A stretch of 64,000 bases of DNA from Symsagittifera roscoffensis (GCF_963678635.1 NC_087066.1:11144517-11208516); one strand, 5' to 3'; shown: positions 8,639-20,313, counted from the first letter of the stretch. The notes: generated by a model not told the origin, from the sequence alone. Numbers and translations: made by a program.

Positions 8639-11488
8639 ATCCGGAAGGGTCTGCTGATTTGCGCTCAATCCGGAGGGGTCTTGGGAGAAGACTGATCCGG
8701 CAAGCAGTACAAGGAGCAACAAAGAGGGGCTCAACGACAACAAAAGTCGACTGTTGGGTATCGTTAACAAGTTTTGTATCCCTTTTGGTACAAAATTATG
8801 ATAGTAATCTGTGGGGGGCTCGACAGTGCTGCACTGTAGTGACCCTTCACCGAACTGCGAACATCCGAGTTAAGCACCTTAATTCGGATATTGAACAAAC
8901 CCGGAGGGGTATAGTATTACTAATATTATTACTTATATAGCCTATATTAATACTCCTATATCGTTTTTCAGTGAAAAACACAGTAAGTGGACCGGTTTTT
9001 AGGGTCAAAATAGCGATATTTTGATCCCCCCCCACAAATCGCGATTTTTGACATATCGATATTTTTTGAAACAAAAAAAGCGCTAAATTGGTGTGTTACA
9101 TCGTAATTGCACTACTATAGTAGGTAGAACCGGTTAAGTTTAGTTCGGAAGTGGTTGGAACTATTTTGGTACCAAAAACCGCATTTTCGCGATTTTTGAG
9201 AAAACGGAACAATATAAAATCAGAAAATTTTTTTTTTTAATTTTTGAGTTAGGACAGCAAAAGTAGCTATTCGGACAACTTCCACTAGTGAATCTACAGG
9301 TTCTAAAACCCGCATACCGAAAGCCTTCCGGGTTACAGAGAAATTGAACCTAACGTGTTTGATTCAGTGGATTCATCAATCCGGAGGGGTCCAAATAGCA
9401 TAGTTTTTCGTAAATTTTTTTTAACTATAGCGTTTTAGATCGTGTTTTTTGCCTTTAACTAGAAGAGTATAGGCCTTCTGAGCTCGGATCAATAATTTTT
9501 AGGTTGAAAAGAACAGAATTGCGCGGAAAAAATTGGGCGGAACCTATAAGAGAGAAATTTCTTGACTTCAGAACTAAGACGTTTTGGTTAATAACTTTCG
9601 AGCTACTGGACAAATCCAGTTAATTTTGGTACCAATAGATCAGAAATTAGTTGATCTTACTAATAGGAACAAAAGTTATTCGAAAAAGTAAGCGTGAAAA
9701 TTTTTGAGATTGTTTTTAGCAAATTCATCAATTCGGGAGGGTAGACCCCTCACGTTTTATAAAAAAAATTTTGGAAAGCCCTTACACCCCTACCAAAGGG
9801 TAGAAACGGTTGAATAAGGCAATTTTACGCTGTTCTAGAAGAATAGGGAAGGCTAAAGGCACCAGAAAACCTTAATAGTGCCGGAATTAGGCTAGCGATA
9901 AGACCCTTCACCGTTAGCGTGAATTGTCAAATAAGAGGCCTAACTACAATCCGGAAGGGTCTAGGGAAGGACAACATACCCTTCTAGTTGATACAAACAG
10001 CATAATAGCATCGGAGAACGTATCTGGAGGGGTATAGGTTGAAAATCAAGGAAGTCTCAGAAAAGCTAATTTTACAAAACCGGAGGGGTCACAATCAGGA
10101 GGGGTCCAAATTTTTCCTGATTCGGAGGGGTCCCAATCCGGAGGGGTCTTATATATTGAACAAACCCGGAGGGGTATAGTATTACTAATATTATTACTTA
10201 AATAGCCTATATTAATACTCCTATATCGTTTTTCAGTGAAAAACACAGTAAGTGGACCGGTTTTTAGGGTCAAAATAGCGATATTTTGATCCCCCCCACA
10301 AATCGCGATTTTTGACATATCGATATTTTTTGAAACAAAAAAAGCGCTAAATTGGTGTGTTACATCGTAATTGCACTACTATAGTAGGTAGAACCGGTTA
10401 AGTTTAGTTCGGAAGTGGTTGGAACTATTTTGGTACCAAAAACCGCATTTTCGCGATTTTTGAGAAAACGGAACAATATAAAATCAGAATTTTTTTTTTT
10501 TAATTTTTGAGTTAGGACAGAAAAAGTAGCTATTCGGACAACTTCCACTAGTGAATCTACAGGTTCTAAAACCCGCATACCGAAAGCCTTCCGGGTTACA
10601 GAGAAATTGAACCTAACGTGTTTGATTCAGTGGATTCATCAATCCGGAGGGGTCCAAATAGCATAGTTTTTCGTAATTTTTTTTTAACTATAGCGTTTTA
10701 GATCGTGTTTTTTGCCTTTAACTAGAAGAGTATAGGCCTTCTGAGCTCGGATCAATAATTTTTAGGTTGAAAAGAACAGAATTGCGCGGAAAAAATTAGG
10801 CGGAACCTATAAGAGAGAAATTTCTTGACTTCAGAACTAAGACGTTTTGGTTAATAACTTTCGAGCTACTGGACAGATCCAGTTAATTTTGGTACCAATA
10901 GATCAGAAATTAGTTGATCTTACTAATAGGAACAAAAGTTATTCGAAAAAGTAAGCGTGAAAATTTTTGAGATTGTTTTTAGCAAATTCACCAATTCGGG
11001 AGGGTAGACCCCTCACGTTTTATAAAAAAAATTTTGGAAAGCCCTTACACCCCTACCAAAGGGTAGAAACGGTTGAATAAGGCAATTTTACGCTGTTCTA
11101 GAAGAATAGGGAAGGCTAAAGGCACCAGAAAACCTTAATAGTGCCGGAATTAGGCTAGCGATAAGACCCTTCACCGTTAGCGTGAATTGTCAAATAAGAG
11201 GCCTAACTACAATCCGGAAGGGTCTAGGGAAGGACCACATACCCTTCTAGTTGATACAAACAGCATAATAGCATCGGAGAACGTATCTGGAGGGGTATAG
11301 GTTGAAAATCAAGGAAGTCTCAGAAAAGCTAATTTTACAAAACCGGAGGGGTCACAATCAGGAGGGGTCCAAATTTTTCCTGATTCGGAGGGGTCCAAAT
11401 CCGGAGGGGTCTCAGTTTTGCCAATCCGGAAAGGTCCTACTTTTGCCAGTTCGGAGGGGTACTGTTTTTTGTCAACCCGGAGGGGTAT
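8639..11488 (+). repeat. dispersed CCGGAGGGGTC-like motif array
   Basis: An 11-13-nt motif, consensus roughly AATCCGGAGGGGTCC, occurs about two dozen times. Clear copies start near 8641, 8670, 8901, 9381, 9951, 10081, 10097, 10122, 10139, 10168, 10643, 11213, 11343, 11360, 11385, 11400, 11425, 11451 and 11477, with looser versions (CGGGAGGG, CTGGAGGGG) elsewhere. Clustering is densest just before each end of the tandem duplication (10,075-10,180 and 11,340-11,490). One copy lies in each LTR and a variant lies inside the gag coding repeat at 13,549-13,605. All copies are in the same orientation. Confidence 0.85.
8889..11415 (+). repeat. 1.26-kb tandem duplication in the leader
   Basis: 8889-10153 is repeated at 10154-11415 with a period of about 1,263-1,265 bp and only scattered single-base differences. 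The junction falls within one of the CCGGAGGGGTCT motifs, so unequal recombination between motif copies is a simple explanation. The near identity shows it is more recent than the divergence between the two LTRs. Confidence 0.9.
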
Positions 11489-12215
11489 TATTTTATTAAA
11501 GGACTTAGGCAAAGAGAAGAAAACATAATAGTGAGGGGTAATAGGTTATTAAGAGACAGGCTAGGAACCAGTGACTGCACTGGTAACTTGCCTTTAAAAA
11601 AAAGACCAGACCAAAACAAAACAGGTCCAAACTCGGATATTCGCGACACTAATTTTAAATTAAAAAAGAGTGTGTAACTCATTGGTGTGGATTGAAATCC
11701 AAAACGTTTTTGAGAAAAGTGACTGCCCTGAGGATTTTAGTAGGTCTAGCTCGGGCAGTCCGAAGACAGATAGGTAACACAGGACTCGGTGGGTGCAATA
11801 GACACCCACTTGAGAAAGTTATTGCCTTCAAGTTTTGTCTGTTTGGTGCAGCACCAAGCAGGGAAAGCTCTTTCTTTATAAAGCAAGTTCGACTATTGTA
11901 CTGCGACCGCCTAAAAGTACAATACACATACGTTTTTCATAAAAATATTCTTATTTTGTTATATCTGGTTTTAAATCAACAGTTTGTGCTTGATTGGGTA
12001 GTGAATACACTATCTTTTAAATTGACTGATATCATCATACTGTGCTAGTTCTCAAATCTTACGACTAATAATCGATTGTTGAGAATAAGTTGTAAATACG
12101 CTGTGCCGTGATAACATACAAGGATTCGTGGTCACTATTTAATAGAAATTTTTGGAATTTATTGTGTTGTGTTATTAGAGTCAGATCAAAAGACAACTAA
12201 TAATCGAACTGAGTG

Positions 12216-12236
12216 TATAGATAGTAAGAAGTGAAA
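12216..12236 (+). promoter_or_regulatory. candidate 5' splice site before gag
   Basis: GTAAGAAG at 12224-12231 fits a donor consensus and lies 13 nt upstream of the gag ATG (12237). It could pair with the acceptor at 22031-22042 to make a spliced message for ORF2/ORF3, as endogenous errantiviruses do for env. This is inference. Confidence 0.25.
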
Positions 12237-14994
12237 ATGAGTCTAGACAAGTCGAGAATACCTAAACGAGGTAACAGCTCTAGGAAATTCATACCTGAAA
12301 AGCAAAGAAAAGCAATGACCGACCGTTTTGTGGAACGGATCACACGAACCCGGACCGACAAAGGGGAGACGGTTTCAGGCAGAATGGTTGAAACCAGGAG
12401 TCAGAAGTCCTCAGAAGAGCTAAAAGCTATGCTAGAAGTGGATGTCCATCCGGACCATGCCATGAATGAGAACCAGGAAATACATGGACCGGAGGGGAGA
12501 GACAGAATGCTGGCGAGTGAATCTACTCCGGTAGAACAAGGCCAAAATTTCGCCACTTCCACTGGGACACTGGACCGAGAGGAGATGTCGGAACTGTCCG
12601 ACATCTCTACTGGAATTGTGGCAACTAGAAGATCTCCGACAGACAACACCATGATGGCAGGCGTGACGGAGAAACAGACAACGTCCTCATCGTTCTCAGA
12701 AAGAATGAAGAACACTTTCGGAAACATCTTTCCATTTACCATGGGAGCGGGCACAGGAAATGAAGGTGAATCCCAGGAAGAAGAAGAGTACGATGAGGAG
12801 CAAGTGGACTTTGGATCTCAAGTCAGCCTCAATAGTTTAACCCAGGAGAATGAGGCATACACCGGCAGAAAGACTGGAACCATGGACAAATTTGGTGTGG
12901 TGAGAACGATAAGTAAAGACACAAACACATCAGGCCAGTCAAGAGATTTTGCGAGTATGACAAACTCAGGGACGCGAACTGGGGAGAATAGAAACATAGG
13001 GCTAGGCAACGCATCGGCGGATCCTGAGGTGCATAATGAAAAGGCGTCAAGGCAGAGAATCAAAGCCCGAATCTCGACCAGCACGAAGCTACCTGGGATC
13101 GACAGGGTGACACCGCCACTAGTGACGCCACTAGTGGAAAACGGGGCATCATTAGAAGAAGCCTTGAACAACATAGTGGGCAGTATAGAAGAACAAAATG
13201 AACAGATGTCCACAAGAATGAGTGAACTAGAAAGAGCAGTCCACGTTGAAAGAGACAGTCTGCGGGAAGAAAAAAACCGCAATAGACAAGAAATTGGTAG
13301 GAGCGAGAAACGCTTAAAGTAAAGAACGGACGAGCACATAGCGAAGAACTTGTCGCGAATGACAAGAGAAGCGGAACAGAGAGAGTTACGCTTAAGGGAC
13401 GACATGGAGAAGTTAAGAATTCAGCATAAGCAGTCTCTTGGGACTCTTGACACAAAGATAGATGCGATGATGGAGAGGCGAACTCAGGCTATCATGGATA
13501 GGTTGGACAGGCTATTAGGCAGCAGGAGTGGACCAAAAGAAGGGGAACCGAATTCGGGGGGTCCCAGCAGGGAACCGAATTCGGGGGGTCCCAGCAGGGA
13601 ACCGAAGGTGAACTTCAATGACCATCAAAAGAGGAGGACACATGGATCCACTAGAGGTAGGGGCAGTTCATCAGGCTATGCCACGAGGAATAATAGAACA
13701 TGGGGCCCACACAGTAGATCAAGTTCAACAGGGAACAGACAGACCTCAAACGAACGACCAAAGCAAGGCACACATGCGACTGGGAGAGGTGATTCCGGTA
13801 ACAGGAGACATGCGAGCTCAGGGAGGAGTCATGTGGGCCAAGGGGGAAACAGTCACGGCGATTCGGATTACAGGGATGCACCGAATACAGAGCACTTAAC
13901 AAGGTGCAATGATACTCAGGCGGGGCACTCGAGAGATGCTACGACAATGGCCACAGCCTTTGAACCCCTGAACAGGTGTTTGGAGACATTCCTGACAAAG
14001 TTATCCAGAACTAATGAACACAGTGAAAAATCTAGAAGAGTTTTCAAGAAACCAAGATGCTATAAAGACGAAAGTGACGGCTGCATTGACACCTGGATAG
14101 AGGTGATAAAACTGCATTTTGAGGAAGAAGACCTGTCAGAAAGGCAGGAGTGCAGTGCGCTCACCAGTAACTTGGAAGGGACAGCCCTAAACTGTGTGAT
14201 GGCCAAGAAGCAATATCAGCGGGATACTGCTGAGAAAATCTTCGAAATCTTGTTGAACCGTTTTGGCTCAGGGGTGCAAGGACACCAAGCAATGATGCGC
14301 TTCGAGAAAAGGAGGCAACTAGAAGATGAGACGATAGACAAGTTTCTAGACGATTTGGAGATGCTTAGAAGACGCAGCCAACGGGGTGAGTCAAACAGAA
14401 GGTTGCACCTGGCCGTAGCCTCAAAATTCATCGATGGTGTGAAGAACGATGAACTTAGAACAATGCTAGCAACGCATTACACACCACTACCAACCAATGC
14501 GCCAACACCGGAGAAGTTGAGGCTCAAGTCAAAAGAGTATCTTTTGTTGAAACCTCCTTCGAGATCTGGATATTATTAGAAACAATTATGGCAATTTTAA
14601 CAACGGACCAGCAAACCAAGGGAACAACTGGTACAAACCGTGGGAAGATATGGACAAGAGACGCCCTTGTGCCATTTGCAGGCCATCGGACCATCATAAG
14701 TCAGCATGCCCAACTTATAAACAAGGCATGAAAGCAGTAGGCCTTAGCCTCGAGGACGAAGATAAGCCAGAAGTCGATCATGAAGATTTCATGAGAAGAG
14801 TAATTGCAAAATTCGGCCCGAGGTGTTTCTTTTGCAACTTGGAAGGTCATTTTAAATCGGATTGTCCGCAATTCTGGGATGCTGTAGCAGACATCAAGCA
14901 CCCAAGACATCAAGCACCCAAGGCAACCCTATTGAGTGAAGCGGAGGCGCGCAGAAAAGACAAACCGCAAGAGCCGGCGACGAAGAAAATGTAA
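12237..14994 (+). pseudogene. gag: gag (capsid region plus two CCHC zinc knuckles), interrupted
   Basis: The ATG at 12237 is chosen because the in-frame GTG at 12231 is not a eukaryotic start. The frame runs to an in-frame TAA at 13320-13322 and resumes in the same frame to a TAG at 14577. A one-base shift there moves it into the frame that carries the nucleocapsid part. The first ~300 residues are acidic and low in hydrophobics. A coiled-coil stretch rich in E, R and K follows around 13,170-13,480. The basic RG/NR-rich segment at 13,620-13,900 precedes a retrotransposon-gag capsid-like helical domain at about 14,040-14,560. Two perfect CX2CX4HX4C knuckles lie at 14668-14709 and 14824-14865. 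Gag packages element RNA. The frame closes at a TAA at 14992. Breaks: one nonsense codon and one frameshift before the final stop. A 27-bp duplication at 13,549-13,605 repeats the peptide NSGGPSREP. Confidence 0.85.
13549..13605 (+). repeat. 27-bp in-frame tandem repeat in gag
   Basis: Two exact 27-bp copies followed by a partial third. Each contains ATTCGGGGGGTCCC, a near match to the leader motif ATTCGGAGGGGTCC, so the RNA signal seems to extend into the coding region. Confidence 0.8.
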
Positions 14995-15060
14995 GCGGTA
15001 ACTGAAGAGACATGCGAACCGGAACCAGTGACTGCGGAAGATGACTTCAAGATTGATATA

Positions 15061-16431
15061 GGGCAGCCGCGAAGGATGCTCTAAATAGAGTGCAGCAGGA
15101 ACTGCTGACAAAAGAGATCGAACAAAAAGTGAAACTCGAACTGGAAAATGAGAAACTACAGGAGAAACTGAATACCTTCGAGGCAACAGAAGCAGAAGAG
15201 ACAAAAGCACCAAGTAGTTAGTTTGAGCATGAAACTTAATGTGATCTCGGGGCAGAGGTTCGGCATGGTGCCACAAGGAAGCAAAATACAGTCAATAATC
15301 TCGGTGGCAGGACACCAGGTAATCAGAAATCTGAGTGAACCATCAGAGTTCCCTTTGATGCATTTGGACACATATGCAGATTATCTGAGGCAGGTGGAAC
15401 CACGCACTGAGTCAAGAGCTGTGCAAGCTTTACTAACAACGGGTGGCCCTCGCATAAAGAAGCTTCATGGACGCTACGTGGAAGTCTATGGGCCGTATCA
15501 AGTGATGCTGAACGTGGATGGAATCATTATCTAAACTAGGACTTATGTGACGACAGATAGTGACCAAATCGGGCAGATCTATTTGGGTGAAGAGGAACTC
15601 AAAGTCCGCAGGATAGGCCATGACGCCATGATGGAGAAAGACGCAGTACACATTGGGTACGAAGCAGATGTGACTGCACATCTGCTCGACACCAACGGAA
15701 AGAAAATCGGAGTCACAGGGCTTCTGGACACTGGAGTGGTAGTGAGTGTGATGCCGATAAAGACTTGGGAAAGAATGGGCTTCACGAGGTAGTAGAGGTA
15801 CTTGAGCTTCCTGGTGGTAGAGAATTTGGACGACGCCGATCAATTCATCTTGCGCAGAGATTTCCTCAGGAATTTTGACGTGATGATCGACTTGAACAAC
15901 GGTCTAATAAGGATTAGGAACCGGGATCGGAAGTATGTTAAGAAACCATTTAATAGAATAATAACAAACGAAAACAAGGTACTGATTTTTTTAGACAGAA
16001 AAGTAAAACTACAGCCGGGACAAGCAATAGTAGCAATTTTTAGAATGAGAAATATGAATTCGTTAAGTGATAGTAAACAGATTTGCTTGGTACCGAATCC
16101 AAATAGTCAAAGCTCAGTGATTTTAGGCCGGAGCTTCTCGGTAACGCGAAACAGACTGTGTGTCAGTGTGTTATTGAACACACTGGACACCACGGTTTCA
16201 ATCCAGCGTGGAAAGAAGCTTGGTTACGCTTTGCCGATGAGGACCGACTATGAAGAGACACAAAATTTGAAGAAATATGGTGTGAAAGACTGTTCTTATC
16301 ATGCCAATAAAAATAAAATTTTAAAAAGAATTATAGAATTAAAATCTATTCATAAATTGTTTTCATTGAAGTCCGACACGGACGACGGCTTATCGAGCTG
16401 CTCGAATTTTCCGGATCGCCTCTCGTCATAA
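15061..16431 (+). pseudogene. pol: pol: aspartic protease region, interrupted
   Basis: A short E/K-rich coiled-coil segment (about 15,075-15,218) leads into the protease region in another frame. From 15223 one frame continues to 16431, broken by TAA at 15532 and a double TAG at 15790-15795. The retropepsin core is visible: LLDTGVVVSVMP with the catalytic DTG codons at 15727-15735, then a hydrophobic FDVMIDL segment after FILRRDF, where the family's second ILG-type motif has Arg in place of Gly. In a live element this dimeric protease would cut Gag-Pol. Downstream to 16431 is a linker ending in TAA at 16429. At least three nonsense codons and one frameshift make it non-functional. Confidence 0.8.
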
Positions 16432-16455
16432 GAACTAGAGTCGGACAAACCGGTT

Positions 16456-17057
16456 TTGCCAGAGATAGAACACTTAAAAGGGAAAATAGGCGAGGGAGAC
16501 TTCGAGCTACTACGGGAGGTTTTAAATCGGAACGCGGATGTATTCTCAAGACATAGGGCGGATATCGGTTGCTGTAATTTGGTCGAACACGAAATCGAAC
16601 TTGAGGAAGGCGCCGTTCCCCATAGGGAAGGCAAAAGACGAGTGACGCCACATAAGTGTGCCGGGCGGAAATAGAAATGTTGCTCGAATACGACATGATA
16701 GAACCCTCGAAATCGCCATGGGCTTGCGGGGTAGTAATGGCGAAAAAGAAAGGGGGGGCAGCTTAGGTTTTGTTGCGACTTTCGCTACTTGAACGCAACG
16801 GCCACTTTTCAAAGACTGATGGCTAAGGCTTAGACCGGAGTGACAAAGAAGTACGGGAATCTTGTGATGTGTTAGGTGGATGACGTAGTCATAGCAACAC
16901 CGACCCTGGAAGACCACATTGATCGGCTCGATGAGATCTTTGGATGCATGAAAAGAGCAGGCTTGATATGCAAACCGTCGAAATTTGAAATCCTTAGGGA
17001 TTCAATCAAGTACCTGGGAAGAATGGTGGACTGCCGGACCCAGAAGCAGTAGAAGCA
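16456..17057 (+). pseudogene. pol: pol: reverse transcriptase with deleted core
   Basis: The RT N-terminal fingers start around 16456 and are recognisable through the segment at 16,680-16,760 (IEPSKSPWACGVVMAKKK), after a frame break near 16,660-16,675. At 16,780-16,800 the sequence reaches the FRYLNA block and jumps directly to TATFQRLMA at 16,798. The stretch that should hold motif A with its catalytic Asp and motif B is missing. Motif C follows, but its Tyr codon is now TAG (16873-16875, then VDD). The thumb begins near 16,990. Further frameshifts lie near 16,750 and 17,040. The RT cannot have been active in this copy. Confidence 0.85.
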
Positions 17058-17977
17058 GTGTTGACATGGAAGGCTCCCAGAACAGACACACAGCTCCTGA
17101 GCTTCCTAGGGTTTGCCAACTACTACCGTGAGTTCATAAAAGGATATGCAGACAAGGTGTATCCCATGCAGAAGCTGATGCGCAACAAAGGAAAGAAGTT
17201 CGAATGGAACGAAGAAGCACAAACTGCCTTCGAGAACATAAAGCGGGAACTGTGCGAAGCGCCAGTGCTAGGCATGCCCACAGAAAAGGGCATGTATGTT
17301 CTTGACACAGACATGTCGGTAGTAGCCATCTCAGGAATATTGCATCAGGAGCAAGAATGGAATGGAAGAACGGTTCTCCGTCCCATTGCATATGGCAGCA
17401 AGGTCCTGAGTGACGCTGAGATGAAATATGGTGCACCAAAAGCAGAAATGTTTGCAGTAGTCACATTTGTGGAAAAATACCGCGCATACTTGGGGAGCGC
17501 TTCCTTTAAGTTACGCGTAGACAACAGAGCGTTATCCTGGTTGAAGACCTACTCGATGGATCAGAGTTATATTGGATGGCTACCACATGATAATCGAGCA
17601 CATGATAATCGAGCACATATGTTCTTGACACAGACGCATCGGTAGTAGCCATCTCAGGAATATTGCATCAGGAGCAAGAATGGAACGGAAGAACGGTTCT
17701 CCGTCCCATTGCATACGGCAGCAAGGTCTTGAGTGACACTGAGATGAAATATGGCGCACCAAAAGCAGAAATGATTGCAGTAGTCACATTTGTGGAAAAA
17801 TACCGCGCATACTTGGGGAGCGCTCCCTTTAAGTTACGCACAGACAACAGAGCGTTATCCTGGTTGAAGACCTACTCGATGGATCAGAGTTACATTGCTA
17901 GCTGGATAGTAAGATTGGATGGCTACCACATGATAATCGAGCACAGGAACAGAAGCAAGCCAATCAGGCAGAAATAA
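17058..17977 (+). pseudogene. pol: pol: connection and RNase H with internal 323-bp duplication
   Basis: The ORF from 17058 carries the conserved end of RT (FLGFANYYREFIKGYADK) and the Ty3-type RNase H: LDTDMS with acidic residues, the YGAPKAE block with the catalytic Glu, and VDNRALSW. From 17,298 a 323-bp segment is repeated at 17,621-17,943 with a few changes. The duplication throws the frame and leaves two RNase H halves in different frames, with a double TAG at about 17643. A 15-bp CATGATAATCGAGCA repeat marks the join at 17,585-17,615. RNase H would remove the RNA strand during cDNA synthesis. Confidence 0.85.
17298..17943 (+). repeat. 323-bp tandem duplication inside RNase H
   Basis: 17,298-17,620 and 17,621-17,943 are direct copies with about a dozen differences. 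The second copy keeps the sequence TTGCTAGCTGGATAGTAAGA, which is deleted from the first. Confidence 0.85.
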
Positions 17978-18855
17978 AGGAAGGATTCTCGTTTATGGAC
18001 AAAGAAACTTATGAAGCGCTTCCCTTAACGAGATGGTTGGACAAGTCTGGACATCCAATTCCAGGACACCCTGAGTTACCTGTAGAGAAAGCAGCCGAGA
18101 TAAAGATCCTATCCAAGGAGGACCCGGTCCCCTTGGATCTGTTGCTGCGCTCAAACCTGGTCCAGCAAGAACTCTCTCGCATGAACATAAACAGCCGCTC
18201 ATTATTGGATAAAACGGTGCAGGTCACACCGCAAGTGTTGCGGATGCTGGGTGGATTGTTAGAAAGAGAAGTGACCAGAGATGACCCCGAGTGGGCAGCA
18301 GCAGTGGCATCACTGACAGTCAGGGAGAAGGTGAAGATCATGCCGTCCAGACGACAACACGAAGAGAACGAGAGGGATTGTGGGACAATAGTTCAGCAAC
18401 TAGTATCCTCAATACCACACGAGGTTTTAACCAGTACTTCCTACGGACGGAAAGAACAGGGGAGCAATACGCGAAGGGAAACCGTTACCTTTGTGGACCA
18501 GGATAAAGAAGGTGAAAAGGTAGAACGAAACCTGGTGCAAGATTGTTTGTCCGGGGAGACGAACGATGGAAAGAGCCAGCGAGTTCAAGATCGACACCCA
18601 GGACAAGGAAGTTTGTCCGGGGAGTCTGATGTAGATGAGGAAGTTCCTGATGGGAAGCAGGACCTGGGGAGCAAAGTGTTTTCCGGGGAGCTCAGATGGA
18701 TGAGAAGAAAGCACAGAAGTGACCCAGGAGATGGTGCAGACTCCGTCGCAGATTCTTCTACAGAGGACAATTCCCGAAACTCAGGAATTGACACCCACTC
18801 AGACAGGAACTCGAGCTCAGGATCGGAACTGTCGGAATTAGCGATCCACACCTAG
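17978..18855 (+). pseudogene. pol: pol: RNase H-integrase spacer, unknown function
   Basis: An open frame of about 286 codons (17,995-18,855) between RNase H and integrase. It opens with a short FSFMDKETYEALPLTRWLDK block that looks folded and turns into an acidic, Ser-rich, probably disordered tail. Three spaced copies of a (L/F)SGE box occur (near 18,553, 18,616 and 18,684). I recognise no enzyme. Such long spacers are not usual in Ty3/gypsy pol, where the RNase H-integrase linker is short. It ends in TAG, and the next pol frame begins in another phase. Confidence 0.6.
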
Positions 18856-20313
18856 TGGAAACTCGAGCAAGGGATCTGGATAGAGAGGTATACCAGGACC
18901 CTGATAGTGATCGCTACCTCATACCAGGTGAAAGAGTCTTTGATAATGCTGCGGATGATCTGGAGACAATAGCGGTATCCAAACGTTCGATGAATCTGTT
19001 GCCGCAAAAAGAGGTAGTCAGAACTGATCTTCAGCCATTCGAACAGGAAACACAACCATTGGCAAAGATTTGGTGCGTTAAGATGGAAGAGGATACGCAT
19101 TGGCCCAATGAGCTGAATAGTCAGATGAGGGTCATGAAGTGGTACTTGTAGGCGAGATACAGACTCTCGGATCTTCTAAGGGCGCAGAGAAATGACCGCA
19201 TGACAAGCAACCTGAAAACGTGGCTCGAAAATGGTACTCCGGACAAAGGAGACCTCGAGGAAGACAGTTACCGCATTCTGAGACAGTATTTCATGCAGAA
19301 AGAGGGAAGGTTATACTTGAACAAGGACAGGATTGTGGCTTGCAAGAGAAGAGAAGAAGACAAAGTCCTATACGAGTATAACGCGATAGTGTTGCCGCAA
19401 CTCTATCAGACAGGACTATTATTTAGGTCGCATGATCAGATGGGCCATCAAGGGATCGACAAATTGTATCAGAGGATCCTGAAGCAATTTGAGTGGCCTG
19501 GAATGAAAAAGGCAGCTGAGAAGTGGGTAACAGGTCAAGGATCCAAGGAAATTGCGAATTCCTTTACAGTCGATCGAGTCGTCTGAATTCAATGAGGTGG
19601 TGCAGATAGATCACCAAAAGATATGCATGACAGACAGTGGTTATAATCAAGTCTTGGTCATGATAGATCACTTCACGAAGTACGCAGAGGCCGTGCCCTG
19701 CATAACAGCCTCAGCAGAAGAGACATGCGACCACCTGATCAAAACGTGGATAGCGAGACATGGTTTACCGATGACGTTTCAATCGGATAACGGAACAGCT
19801 TTCGTAAGAGAACACACAAAAGAGCTAATGAGACGCTCACAAGTTGCTCAAGCTCACTCCACGACATACCATCCACAGACAAATGGCCTAGTGGAAAGGC
19901 AGAATCGAACGTTAGTGTCGATGCTGAGGGTATATTGTTCCAGGTGCATGACCGATCACCAAAAGGTGATGGGAGTATACAATAGCACACAACATTCCAC
20001 CACCGGAGTTAGTCCACATATGATGCTGACCGGGCACGAGAAGTCCTTGCCCTTGACTTTCTTCTACCCAGAGTATGAGGGGAAGAAGACGTCACCACAG
20101 GTTTATGTAAGCGATGTAATTAGACGTCAGCAAGAGTTGAACGACTTATGTAGACGAAATACTCAGCAGGCACAGGCAAGGCAGAGGAAAAGATTTGACA
20201 AGAAAGCAGCTGGTGCAAAAGCTTATTCGGTAGGGGACTAAGTATGGGTATTTCAGAATGTCATACCACCGAAATGAATTAAAAATCTTTTAAAAAAATG
20301 GAGGGGACCCTTC
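18856..20313 (+). pseudogene. pol: pol: integrase (D,D35E core), interrupted
   Basis: The frame from 18,855 contains an N-terminal extension, a TAG at 19149, then the zinc-finger start (His-His part in SHDQMGHQGI at ~19,430-19,460). The Cys-Cys half is not visible where expected, around 19,530, which is also where the frame shifts. The catalytic core is intact in the next frame (19,552-20,241): first Asp in QIDHQKI (~19,609), second Asp in SDNG at 19,786, Glu in LVERQNR at 19,894. This gives exactly 35 residues between the second and third catalytic residues. TAA at 20,239 and TGA at about 20,275 precede the C-terminal part. Integrase would insert the cDNA into the genome. Confidence 0.9.

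Larger units (their letters stand above)
8107..12236 (+). other. 4.1-kb untranslated leader of the LTR element
   Basis: Between the primer-site candidate and the gag ATG there is no convincing reading frame. The 118-codon ORF at 11692-12048 has no recognisable domain and no family signal. The leader is built from stem-loops near the 5' end, a 1.26-kb tandem duplication, and a short G-rich motif repeated about two dozen times. Leaders of this class are normally a few hundred bases, so the length itself is odd. Confidence 0.7.

Noticed and set aside
11692-12048. 118-codon ORF in the LTR-element leader as an extra gene
   Set aside because: No domain, odd composition, not shared with any other region, and it sits in an untranslated leader; length is compatible with chance.
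12401-13455. Long minus-strand ORFs opposite gag (117-195 codons)
   Set aside because: They mirror the plus-strand gag frame, are Ser/Leu/Pro-rich as expected for antisense shadows, and have no start context or family signal.
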